Of a stretch of 64,000 nucleotides of DNA, positions 43,513 through 53,086 are shown one piece after another. Source of the stretch: Macrolepiota albuminosa (taxonomy: Eukaryota > Basidiomycota > Agaricomycetes > Agaricales > Agaricaceae); assembly GCA_027475525.1 (NCBI GenBank), contig JAMWFC010000054.1, positions 1,418,468 through 1,482,467 on the forward strand, written 5' to 3'. The notes under the pieces are model-generated. The model was not told the DNA's origin and made no database searches. It worked only from the letters and a program-made list of their open reading frames with translations. A program made the translations under genes and the position numbers. Each line of letters starts with the position of its first letter. Position 1 is the stretch's first letter.

Positions 43513-45336
43513 TTATTGCTCCTCATCTTCATCCAGAGTGTTTTCATCATCGTCCACCAACTCAGTCTCTTCCAGCTCTCGAAGCTTGGCAGTGTCAATG
43601 TCCAGCGCCGGCAAAGGTAGTGGAATATGTTCACGCGCTAAGTAGGGAAGGAGTCGGAACGCCGCTACCGGTCGATGCAAAACTGAGCCATCCAATTTGC
43701 AGAGTACGTAGGCACCTCCCTTATTGCGGGAAACAACTATGAGGGGTCCTAGGTATTGGGGTCGCATCTTTTTGTTGTGGGTGACTTCAATCTTCGAGTT
43801 GCGCATTAGTACTAAGGTGCCAGCTGTGAAGTTGTAGTCTTGGATAGTAGCGCTATGCTTGCTTTCAAATCGTAATGCGGCCTGTCGTCTAGCTTGAAAT
43901 ACCACCTCGTGTAGGCGTTCTTCATCCTCCATACATCGTTGTAAGTCAATGGCGCGCCTAGCGATCAGATCGGTAGAGGACAGGATTGAGTTAGGTGGAG
44001 GCTGTAAGTATGTCGCTTCCACAACGTCCGCTGGAAGCAGGGGATGGGTGCCAGTTGCCGCATAGTAAGGAGAACAGCCCATCCTCCTCCGTACGGTAAC
44101 TCGTTCAGACCAAAAGACCAAATAAGTCGCTTCACTCCAGCAACTTTCATCACCATCTACCGCCTTAAATAGCGCCTGTTGTACGTCAAAATGCGGCCTT
44201 TCCACTATACCATTAGCGCGTTTATTGTATCCTGAGATTCGAATATGGTGGATGTTGTATTTCTTAGTGAGGTAGGTAAGCGCCTTAACTATCGGCGCTC
44301 CATTGTCTGTAACAATCTCGTGAAGGGCGCCCCACCTACAAATAACATCTTCGAAGAGCCACTTAGCTATAGCGTCGGTATTTTCCTGCTGGAGCATACG
44401 GAACTCCGGCCAATGTACCAAAGAACACCTTCCCTGGATAATGTACTTGTAGCGTCCCGACTTGGGCATGTGCATAGTGTCGATATATATTTTTCCGAAC
44501 AAGGGTGCTGGAGTCGCTACGGTTGGGGGTATAAGGACTTGGCGCGTCTGTTGGATTTGGCAGAGATGACAAGTGCGAATATACCATGCGATATCGGCGC
44601 TAACTTGAGGCCACCAAAAACGTTCCAATACATTTGCCCGCGTTGCGTAGAGTCCTCGATGCCCCAAGTCATCGTGCATTGTGCGCAAAATCCTAACGCG
44701 GCCTTCTGGTTTGATTACTAATTTGTGAGCGCCAGCCCTATTTCGTCGCCAAAGCCAGTTTTCAACCATAAAGAAAGTCGTTGCATATCGAATGAAGGTG
44801 GCGTATTCCATATCCATCAGGTCTGATTGTCGGCGCAAATCCTGTAACCACTTCCTAACCTGATCAACTCGTTGGTCTTCTGACTTAGCCTTGGCGCTAC
44901 GAGGTACTGCCGAATATGGAAGGTTGCGACTATCTTCCCGTAAGGGTCTTGGTTCCTCGACTATCTTTAGATCATTATGCGGCTTAGCGACGTTATAGAT
45001 ACTGGCCGTGTAAAAAGTCGATGGAGCCTGATACGGTTTAGGTTGGTACAGAATGATAGGGTGTAGCCAGGTCGAAATAGGTTGGTCTTCGCGAAGGGCC
45101 GAAATAGGCAATTGAATAACATGTATGAAACCGTGCAACCGGTCAATCCAGTCGTCAAATACGTCATTATCGCTTTCGTCTAGCGCTTTGTCCTCTGGCT
45201 GCCTAGGTTGCCTAGATAGTCCATCAGGTCCATGAAATGCACTCTTGACGTGCACAAGTTCGAAGTGGAACATTAGTATCGCTACTACCCAGCGATTCAT
45301 GCTAGCCAAGGGTTGGATGTCTGGATTCTGGAGCAT
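43513..45336 (-). CDS. element A integrase and C-terminal part of Pol
   Basis: Open for 607 codons. Order: end of RNase H region (MLQNPDIQPLASMNRWVVAI, HVKSAFHGPDGLSRQP), zinc region (MHDDLGHRG...CHLCQIQQ), integrase core with IYIDTMHMPKSGRYKYIIQG, HEIVTDNGAPIVKALTYL and NGIVERPHFDVQQALFKA (the D, D and E of the triad), then a GPY/F-like end (LVLMRNSKIEVTHNKKMRPQ, YLGPLIVV, VLCKLDGSVLHRPVAAFRLL) and an acidic tail. No chromodomain is visible. About 85% like the copy in B. In sense with Gag on the minus strand. Confidence 0.9.
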   Translation of the reverse strand: MLQNPDIQPLASMNRWVVAILMFHFELVHVKSAFHGPDGLSRQPRQPEDKALDESDNDVFDDWIDRLHGFIHVIQLPISALREDQPISTWLHPIILYQPKPYQAPSTFYTASIYNVAKPHNDLKIVEEPRPLREDSRNLPYSAVPRSAKAKSEDQRVDQVRKWLQDLRRQSDLMDMEYATFIRYATTFFMVENWLWRRNRAGAHKLVIKPEGRVRILRTMHDDLGHRGLYATRANVLERFWWPQVSADIAWYIRTCHLCQIQQTRQVLIPPTVATPAPLFGKIYIDTMHMPKSGRYKYIIQGRCSLVHWPEFRMLQQENTDAIAKWLFEDVICRWGALHEIVTDNGAPIVKALTYLTKKYNIHHIRISGYNKRANGIVERPHFDVQQALFKAVDGDESCWSEATYLVFWSERVTVRRRMGCSPYYAATGTHPLLPADVVEATYLQPPPNSILSSTDLIARRAIDLQRCMEDEERLHEVVFQARRQAALRFESKHSATIQDYNFTAGTLVLMRNSKIEVTHNKKMRPQYLGPLIVVSRNKGGAYVLCKLDGSVLHRPVAAFRLLPYLAREHIPLPLPALDIDTAKLRELEETELVDDDENTLDEDEEQ

Positions 45337-45723
45337 TCCTTTGATGTAGCGTGCATCAACTTTGACAATCAGGTTTCAGACCCCAATAAGATACATGCAT
45401 AGCACCTGAAACGCTCGAAACAATCCGTATAATTCCAGCTTGGGTTGACTATAGCGCGACTCTCTGTCATTAAGGGTAATTGATCCGAAGCGATTGTAGC
45501 GTCTGATTTTCCGATTCGCGCTGTCACATTGACATAAAAAGAAGCTGACCGCAATGTAAGAGGTGTCAACAGCAAGTATAACGGGATCGGACGTAGTATA
45601 GTCAATGGGTACCAATGGCTTCGCTTCCTGCAGCGCCTTCACTAAATCTTTTTGGGCGTTAATTTGGGCAGGTCCGAATTCGAAGGGGACCCCTGAACGA
45701 GTTAAGCGATTTAGCGCGTGCGC
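45337..45723 (-). pseudogene. element A RNase H with two nonsense codons
   Basis: PVILAVDTSYIAVSFFLCQC, RFGSITLNDRESRYSQPKLE, LYGLFRAFQVLCMYLIGV: the Asp and Glu positions of a Ty3-type RNase H are present. TGA near 45376 (B has CGC, an Arg codon) and TGA near 45724 (B has a Cys codon) separate it from integrase and RT. So A is autonomous only if these are bypassed. Confidence 0.85.
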
Positions 45724-46674
45724 TCAATGTGAAAAATGGTGTATGAACATGCGCAGCACGCCTACCATGCCTAGGAACGTGCGAACTTCTGAGAGGTTAT
45801 GGCAGACTCCCCACTTTTCCAGAAGCGCTAATCGGCTCTCCTCAGGGATCCTGCCCTCTGGCGTGCAAATGTGCCCTAAAATTTTAAATTGTGGTGCGCA
45901 AAGAACCAACTTGTGTCCTGAGAACGTTCCGCCACAATATTTCATGCGCTGGAGCACCCGGTTAACCAATTGGAAGAAGTCCCATAGCGCCATGCAGATA
46001 TTAGGATTTTCCGGGTGCACTTCGGGCTTACCATCTACAAGGCGCCAATCTTTTGGGCCCTTAACGCCTACATCGTCAATAAAGCTAAGCACATGGTGGG
46101 GTATTTCGGGTTGTAGAATAAACGTAATGTCGTCGTGGAATATGGGTACCGAATTAGTCCATCCCATGGGAAGTGTAACCAGTCGTAGCGCTCCAAATGG
46201 CGTTTGAAATGTCGTTAAGTCGCGAGAGGAAGAGTGAATCAAGCGCTCGTCATAGCCAACGTATAGATCCAGAGTAGCGCCACATATTCTTCCCACGAAC
46301 GATTCAGCGACGTGATCGGGGAAGGGCAGTACCCCTGAATGACGAATCGTGACTTTGTTTAGCGGCTCCAAACTGTGAACTATACGTAGCTTTCCATTTT
46401 TCTTCAGTACACAAAACCATCGTGATCGGTATGCCAAATTGGAAGGCTCGTAAACTCCTGCCGCTATTTTGGAACGAATAATTTGGCAAACTTCAGCTTC
46501 AATCGGTATGCCAAATTGGAAGGCTCGTAAACTCCTGCCGCTATTTTGGAACGAATAATTTGGCAAACTTCAGCTTCAATACCTGGTGGTATAGGTCAGG
46601 CTCGTAAACTCCTGCCGCTATTTTGGAACGAATAATTTGGCAAACTTCAGCTTCAATACCTGGTGGTATAGGTC
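45724..46674 (-). CDS. element A reverse transcriptase
   Basis: Ty3-type RT: RSRWFCVLKKNGKLRIVHSL, ATLDLYVGYDERLIHSSSRD (motif A Asp), TPFGALRLVTLPMGWTNSVP, HHVLSFIDDVGVKGPKDWRL (FIDDV active site), FSGHKLVLCAPQFKILGHIC. The frame to the upstream Pol segment appears broken only because two 77-bp tandem duplications (46425-46578 and 46521-46674) add 154 bp; without them the two frames join. Confidence 0.88.
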
Positions 46675-47377
46675 GGTTATGCTCGGTCCAAGGCACGTGA
46701 GGTATTGTCGGTATAACCACTGGTGGAAAGAAGTCAGTTCTAAGTTTACCGCGTTCGGAATCCTCCCAAGCAAATGCTTCGTTTTGTTTTCGCATAATGT
46801 CGGTCAATACATCTAGTTCCGCCGTCGATAGAAAGCCTGTATCGTGGGCGCTAAGGAATAGCGCTTGTCGTTCTTCCGTAAATCGTCCGGTAGGCTCAAA
46901 AGGTGGTGGGTTCGGATTAAGCTCGGGAAGGGTCACTAACGGGTTTCCAATGATCTTTCTCTCGATGCGAAATTCTTCAGGTACGCTGCTCGCTACCGGT
47001 TTCGTTTTAAGCGCTACTGGCTTGTATTTCTTTTTAACCTGAACCCCTTTGCGCTTAGGGGTACTGTTGTTAGCAAACATATTATAAATGGAACACTGGT
47101 TTCTAGCGAAACCGGATATCAAAGGTGCTTTAGAATCAGGGGTAGAAACGAAATAAGTGTCTGTCGAAAGATTTTCAGTAATATCGGATGCAGTGAGGTA
47201 TAAGTAGGATAAAGCTTCGCTAGTAAGCGACGTAGAAGTGTTCAAGATTTCAGGGGCTAAAGGGGTATGTGATATAAAGGTTACTTGCCCAGTCCAATGA
47301 TTATAGTCCAAGATAAGCGCTTCATCTCCATGATCCTCATCACTCATCTCCTCGATGGCGCCGGAAAACACTCGCAA
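46675..47377 (-). CDS. element A Pol N-terminal linker region
   Basis: Acidic start (EEMSDEDHGDEALILDYNHW), low-complexity part, basic KRKGVQVKKKYKPVALKTKP, then ERQALFLSAHDTGFLSTAEL, DVLTDIMRKQNEAFAWEDSE and VVIPTIPHVPWTEHNRPIPP leading to RT. It follows the protease ORF after a stop, so Pol is probably a separate or frameshifted product. The homologous region of B shares all these blocks. Confidence 0.8.
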
Positions 47378-47430
47378 GGTTCGTCGCTAACGTAAGGTCG
47401 CTTTCTCGGTCCCGGCTTCTGGAACCTTCC

Positions 47431-49017
47431 TCAAGGAAATGTTGGTACCGTTCTCCTGACTCCAGAATTGGGGTTGCTAATAGTTAGTGTTGTTTCATCC
47501 TTGGACGTTGTTTTGACTACTGATCGCGCTAGCACATCAAAGGGCCTTCCCAATAATAAATCGTAGGCCGGCGATCTGAGTATGTGAATTTGCAGATAGA
47601 ACGTAAGGTCGCCTATAGCACATGGCACGTTCCGAGCCATCCCCAAGGATCGATCAATCGTGCCGTTAGCGCTCTGCATGTTAAGAATGATTGTTGGATC
47701 GTAAATGATGCCCAGCTCGTTAGCGACGTCGGCAGCCATTGAAATAATTTGTGATCCGCTGTCCACAATAGACTCTATCTCGCTTTTCCCATCAACTGTC
47801 AGCATAATTGAGTGAATCACGTGAGAGTCCTGGGCTACAGTTAAGATGGCGGGATCGTCGCTAGATCTTAGTGATTTAAGGTAGGTTTCGACCGGGTCGA
47901 TGGACGTGGCTTCTTTAGGTGGTGTGACCTCTTCCTGGGTTTCCGGAGCTACCGTCTCAGTTATATATGCAAAACCAGGCAGCACGTCGTTGCATTTGTC
48001 CACCATTGCTACATTGTTAGCTACGTTCCGTCGAGGGGTAACCGCAGTACACATCTGGTTCCTGACGTCTGGCGCCACGCTGCATAACTCTCCTACTGAT
48101 AGCATAACTTGACTTTGCATAATGCGATCAAAAACCAACTTTGACTTCTCCAGATCATAGATAGGCGCTGTGGGTTGATATCCCTCTGTAGGTTTATCTG
48201 GCGCTCCGAAGTTACGATTAAGGGGCGGGGCGTAGTTGCCCCCGAGACCAGCGTAAGGATGTAGCGGTGGCTCCGGAACGGCCGGCGCCTTGGTAGCTTC
48301 TAGTACTTCGTCGTTAGCGCTAGAGGTTGAGGCTGGTGCTGGAGCGGGGCCTGTCGTCGCACCCGAAGGTCTATAATCCTTTAAAGGCTGCTTGCCCTTT
48401 TTGATCTCCACCCCATCAAAGACCTGATTCTTTAGCGACTTCAGTTCCTTCTCTAGCGTCTCAATCCTCTCTTCACGGGACAGTGTGGGTCGGTCACTGA
48501 TAGCGTTTAGCTGAAGAACTTCGTGAATTAGTGCTTGTTGAGGAGTTGCCTCGGTTTCTGTTGTCGCCGTGCTATTCAGGTTGCCTGTCACTAAGTTCCT
48601 GGGGTTCCGGCGGTGCCACTCGTCAATGCGTCCCTGGAACGTCTTATGCTCGGGATAAAGGGGAATGCTAGCGCCCAAAGGTAAGACTAGTTTCCCGTCC
48701 ATTCCATGGCGCGCCTTCCCTTGTCGCAGATACTGTTCAAGTATAGCGCATCTACTCCTGGTCATGGTATGTCCTGCCTCGCCACAGAAATGACAAAGTC
48801 CCATCTGTACGTTGTTTCTAGGCGCCGAAAGACTAGTCGAGATCAAGGTTTCCAGTTTATTCATGACGTTAGGGACTGCATTGTTAACGGCATTCTCCAA
48901 ATCCTCCTTCTTGACATACCCGTTACGGTCATTGGCGGTGCTAGGCGCTGGCTTCCTCCATGGTCCGTACCAGGTTGCTGGAATGGTATACCTGTATCCG
49001 TGCCTTTTAATACCCAC
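47431..49017 (-). CDS. element A Gag C-terminal part and protease
   Basis: Contains CHFCGEAGHTMTRSRC (C-x2-C-x4-H-x6-C knuckle), a coiled stretch (SREERIETLEKELKSLKNQV), long Pro-rich linker, and an aspartic protease: IVDSGSQIISMAADVANELG (DSG active site) and YDLLLGRPFDVLARSV (flap/ILG-like). It overlaps the Gag frame above by 157 bp in another frame; in B the same junction is one frame, so A probably has a 1-base indel near 48985. Confidence 0.87.
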   Translation of the reverse strand: MGIKRHGYRYTIPATWYGPWRKPAPSTANDRNGYVKKEDLENAVNNAVPNVMNKLETLISTSLSAPRNNVQMGLCHFCGEAGHTMTRSRCAILEQYLRQGKARHGMDGKLVLPLGASIPLYPEHKTFQGRIDEWHRRNPRNLVTGNLNSTATTETEATPQQALIHEVLQLNAISDRPTLSREERIETLEKELKSLKNQVFDGVEIKKGKQPLKDYRPSGATTGPAPAPASTSSANDEVLEATKAPAVPEPPLHPYAGLGGNYAPPLNRNFGAPDKPTEGYQPTAPIYDLEKSKLVFDRIMQSQVMLSVGELCSVAPDVRNQMCTAVTPRRNVANNVAMVDKCNDVLPGFAYITETVAPETQEEVTPPKEATSIDPVETYLKSLRSSDDPAILTVAQDSHVIHSIMLTVDGKSEIESIVDSGSQIISMAADVANELGIIYDPTIILNMQSANGTIDRSLGMARNVPCAIGDLTFYLQIHILRSPAYDLLLGRPFDVLARSVVKTTSKDETTLTISNPNSGVRRTVPTFP

Positions 49018-49970
49018 TTTCCTGCCTCAAAGACCTTTTCTATGTCGTATGGTTCCTCGGGGTGATGGTCATGCATAATGATCTCCAAGCGTCGCGCAAT
49101 CTTAGTCCATAACGAAGTCGGGAATCCTTGTTGAAACAAACGGCGCTCCTCGTTCCCATATAATTTCCCATTTTGGACCAGCCATCTCGCTATCCGTTGG
49201 AAATCACGATAATAAGTCGATAACGCTCCTAGAGTATAGATCCCAGCTGCGAAGGTGTCCTGTACTAGCTTCTGGATTTCCATTACCGTATAACGCGTAG
49301 CTTCTTCGGTGCCAGGATATAGATGAATGATGGCCTTTTTCCATTCGTCATAGGTAAAAGGCCTGGGCGCTGCGTTGCTAGTAAGTCCTTGGAACTCCTT
49401 CAACCCTGTCCATGATTTGGCTATGTCGTATGAGACGTATCTGGCGGCGTATTCCTTCATCTGTGTATTGTCGGTCACCTGGCAATCACGTAGCAGATAC
49501 TCCAACTCCTTGAAGTACTGCGTTAGTTTGCAAGGCTTCGTTTCGTCCCATTTTGGCAACGAGAAGTGGTTTCGGGGTGGCATGCGCTGATTGTTCAGCT
49601 GATCCATACCAATAGGTGTGTTTGTCGAGGTAGGAAGAGTGGAGGTGCTCGTGTTACTTAGCGTCGATGTTGTAGGTACCATCTCAGTTGGCTCCGAGTC
49701 GCTAGGTTCTGGCGATAATAACCTAGATAACTCTTCTAGAGGAGTCAGCGGCGTATGGTTTTCGCCTGCTAAGTACTCAAATGGTCGGGAAAAAGGGAAA
49801 AAGCTTTCGGCTAAGCTGTCTGGGGCGGCCTCAAGCTCCTGATCCAAAGTCTGTCTCGGTAGCGCGCCTGGTAAGTGTGGTGAGTCGGTGGTACTTGGTT
49901 CAAACGCGCTCTCCAACAGGAGGCGGCGCTGTCGCTGGGCTCGAGTTTCCGGCGGAATTCTGTCTCAGAA
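48861..49970 (-). CDS. element A Gag N-terminal part (capsid)
   Basis: Capsid region: MPPRNHFSLPKWDETKPCKL, TQYFKELEYLLRDCQVTDNT, YVSYDIAKSWTGLKEFQGLT, LGALSTYYRDFQRIARWLVQ, GNEERRLFQQGFPTSLW. The open frame extends about 120 codons upstream of the first plausible ATG to IPPET near 49970, and this part is similar in B, so it looks translated; a stop lies just before it. The start is therefore unclear (non-AUG or a spliced leader; see findings). Confidence 0.85.
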
Positions 49971-49974
49971 GAAC

Positions 49975-49992
49975 CCCTCGCGGTGGGCTCCA
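49975..49992 (-). other. primer-binding site of element A
   Basis: In pol sense TGGAGCCCACCGCGAGGG, 3 nt inside the 5' LTR (49996). The same 18 bases occur at the same place in B (55879-55896). It would pair with the 3' end of a tRNA ending ...GGGCUCCA; which tRNA was not determined. Confidence 0.75.
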
Positions 49993-49995
49993 AAA

Positions 49996-51066
49996 TGATG
50001 ATGCCAACTGTGGTTGGGTGCGCTGGACGTATACGCAGTACAACGCCGTCTCCAGCGCTTGGTGTGCGTAGTTGTGAGGAGTCCTGACAGGGTCCCAGTG
50101 TGCTCGAGTGGAGGTAGTAAAACGATGCGCTAGATTATAGCGCTTTGGAGGCTACCTGGCAGACAGTAAGCGTCGTAGTTTGGGCAAAGATATTGGAGAA
50201 AAGACGAATAGCGCAGCGTATTGTGCCCGTAGGTGGCACCGTAAATGATGAAGACGAGATAGACAAAGCTAGCGCCCGACTTAGTGACAAAGTCAAAGGA
50301 AGCTAGCGCGAGTTGAACGCTAAGTGTAACTGTGTGTTCGAGGGGTTACGATTCGTTGTTATATACATGTAAAGTAGCTATTTTATATACTATGCGCTAC
50401 CGTGTTTGTCCAGATACAAGTCCACCTGCGGCGCTACCTCCTAGCGCCTCTCCTCATGGTTTCCTCTAACGGCGACCTGTCAACGGCAACCTTTGGCACA
50501 TGGATGACGGCGACCAACAGCGTTCTGACCCACGGCGACCAGCGGCGACTCTATATTGGCTTAGAATTGCATGAGTCTGCTCACTTTTATTCTAACTCCA
50601 ATTGGCCAGGCTGTTTTGGGGTATGGTCGGAAAATCCTCGACAGATGCCGTGAGCGCTAGTGTCAGCGCTACTCATTGTATTAGTTCCTGACAGGTCCAG
50701 ATGTCGGATTTAAGTATATCCAGTGCTGCCGTCATTGATCCTTTTAGACTTCTGATTGAAGTGCCTCGTCAAATGGCAGCGCCTGCTGCTGGCTCTTTCT
50801 GGAAGTGATCGGGGTTTATTTAGAGTCCTCTCCTGCCGTCGTGTTAGCGCTATACGTTATGGGCCTCCTTCGTCCTTGGGATAGGTGAATGGAGTATGCT
50901 GAAAGCTGGGTAGCTAGTGGTTAGGATAAATGTCTAGATCCTGTAGTCAGTTGCCAGAGCTAGAGCTGCTCTATATTCCCAACTGGTCGCTAGAGCCCTC
51001 AGTATGTCAAGTGTTGGTTGGCCTATAATGTCCCTTGATGCGCTCAGTCTGAGTAGAAGCCTATCA
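49996..51066 (-). repeat. element A LTR (5' LTR in pol sense)
   Basis: 1071 bp, TGATGATGCCAACTG...AGAAGCCTATCA. Differs from the left LTR by scattered transitions only, which suggests a recent insertion. Confidence 0.92.
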
Positions 51067-52409
51067 TTGGGATTCTGCAGCATGCCTTTGATGTACCTAG
51101 CGTCGACTTCAACGATAAGGTTCCGCATGCCAATCAAATACATCTTTAGCGCCCGGAAGGCTTTGAACAGTCCATAGAGCTCTAGCTTAGGCTGACTGTA
51201 GCGAGACTCTCTGTCGTTTAGCGTGATAGACCCAAAGCGGTTGTAGCGTCGCTGTTTCCGATTGTCGCTAAGGCACTGGCACAAGAAGTAACCAACGGCA
51301 ATGTACGAGGTATCCACCGCCAAGATAACAGGGTCGGCAGAGCTATAGTTGATGGGGACTAGGGGTTTGGCATCTTGTAGGGCTTTTACTAAATCTCGTT
51401 GCGCAGTGACCTGGTCTGGCCCAAATTCGAAGGGCTCATTGGCGTGGGTGAGTCGGTTAAGTGCGTGTGCGCAATGGGCAAAGTTCTTAACGAATATCCT
51501 GAGAATGCCAACGGTACCGAGAAAGGCGCGAACTTCAGATAAGTCGCGGCAAGGACCCTATCGCTCCAAGAGTGCTAAGCAAGACTCGTCGGGAACGCGT
51601 CCATTGGGAGTGCAGATGTGACCAAGTATTTTGAACCTTGGCGCACAAAGAAGGAGCTTATGGCCGCTAAAGGTACCACCGCTATACTTCATACGTTGGA
51701 GAACTTGATTGAGTAGCTGGAAAAACTCCCAAAGCGCTAAGTGAATGTTGGAGTTCTCTGAATGGGTCGCCGGTAAGCCGTTTACGAGTCGCCAGTCTTT
51801 GGGGCCTTTGACGCCAACGTCATCAATGAAGCTAAGGACATTATGCGGTATCTCAGGTTGGAGGATAAAAGTGATGTCGTCATGGAATATAGAGACTGAG
51901 TTTGTCCAGCCCATCGGCAAGGTAACTAGGCGTAACGCGCCAAACAGAGTTTGAAAAGTGGTGAGGTCACGGGAAGAAGGGTGTATCAGACGTTCATCGT
52001 AGCCAACGTAAAGGTCCAGGGTGGCGCCACAAATGCGCCCAGCAAAGGACTCGGCAACATGGTCAGGGAAAGGCGGCACGCCAGAGTGTCGTATGGTAAC
52101 TCTATTCAGCGGCTCGAGACTGTGAACTATGCGTAGATTGCCGTTCTTTTTGAGGATGCAAAACCACCGGGAACGGTAAGAGCTATTGGAAGGTTCATAG
52201 ACGCCAGCCTTAATCTTGGTCCTAATGATTTGGCAGACCTTGGCTTCGATTCCAGGCGGTAACGGTCGGTTGTGCTCAGTCCACGGCATGTGAGGAATGG
52301 TTGGGATGACAACAGGTGGGAAGAAATCTGTACGTAGACTGCTGCATTCCGAGTCCTCCCAGGTGAAGGCTTTATCCTGCTTAGCAACAAGATCGGTAAG
52401 GACATTCAA
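51067..52409 (-). pseudogene. element B RT and RNase H
   Basis: RT: RSRWFCILKKNGNLRIVHSL, ATLDLYVGYDERLIHPSSRD, TLFGALRLVTLPMGWTNSVS, NVLSFIDDVGVKGPKDWRLV; RNase H: PVILAVDTSYIAVGYFLCQC, RESRYSQPKLELYGLF, VEVDARYIKGMLQNP. A TAG at about 51558-51560 (LLER*GPC) interrupts RT at its end. The frame is cut at 51067 by element A and resumes at 37592. Confidence 0.88.
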
Positions 52410-53086
52410 CTCATCTTTGGTTAAAAATCCTGTGTCATGCTCCTTCGTGAATTGTTGTTGGCGCTCTGCGGTAAAACGTCCTGTGGGCTGAAAGGGTGGC
52501 GGATTTGGTGATAAGGCTGGTATGTCAGCAAGAGGGTTGCCAATGATCTGGCGCTCGATTCTAAACGTCTCGGGAGAGTGCGTAGCAACGGGTTTTGTTT
52601 TAAGGCAAGAGGGTTGCCAATGATCTGGCGCTCGATTCTAAACGTCTCGGGAGAGTGCGTAGCAACGGGTTTTGTTTTAAGCGCAACTGGCTTATATTTC
52701 TTTTTGACTTGAACCCCTTTCCTTTTGGGAGCGTTAGCTTGGTTATATACAGAGGTGGAAAGGGGAACTGTAGCCCGAGGGGCAGCAAGTCCAAGAACGG
52801 CAGGAGACGAGGCTCCGGGAAGGGTAGTGAGATAGGTATCAGTAGACGCAATATTTTGAAATGACTCGGAAGCGGTAAGGTATAAGTAGGCAAGAGAGGA
52901 GTCGGTAATGTTTTGATTTTTCTGGGAAAGCTCTGCGTCAGTAGCGGGTAAAGTAGTTAAAACATCTTCGTCAAGAAAAGCAGTAGACATAACATTTACA
53001 AGACCAGTATAATGGTCATATTCCAGCATTAGCGCTACATCTCCGTGATCATTGCCAATCACCTCCTCGATGGTCTGTGAAAACAC
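52410..53086 (-). CDS. element B Pol N-terminal linker region
   Basis: TIEEVIGNDHGDVALMLEYD, KRKGVQVKKKYKPVALKTKP and related blocks match A. Its apparent end and frame change come from the 77-bp duplication 52528-52604/52605-52681; without it this frame is in phase with the RT frame. Confidence 0.8.

Larger units (their letters stand above)
37593..51066 (-). mobile_element. gypsy element A with three antisense genes (13.5 kb)
   Basis: LTRs 37593-38740 and 49996-51066 are almost identical. The left one is 1148 bp only because of an exact 77-bp tandem duplication; without it both are 1071 bp. Flanking tetramers tcgg (37589-37592) and ttgg (51067-51070) fit a 4-bp target duplication with one transition, and removing the element rejoins the Pol frame of element B (LQNPDIQPSAS). 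Gag-pol is on the minus strand (49970-43513); three genes on the plus strand occupy 38887-43374. It is the youngest insertion in the nest. Confidence 0.9.

Noticed and set aside
48861..49017. Programmed ribosomal frameshift in Gag of element A
   Set aside because: The homologous junction in B is a single frame (after correcting the 77-bp copy), so a one-base indel is simpler.
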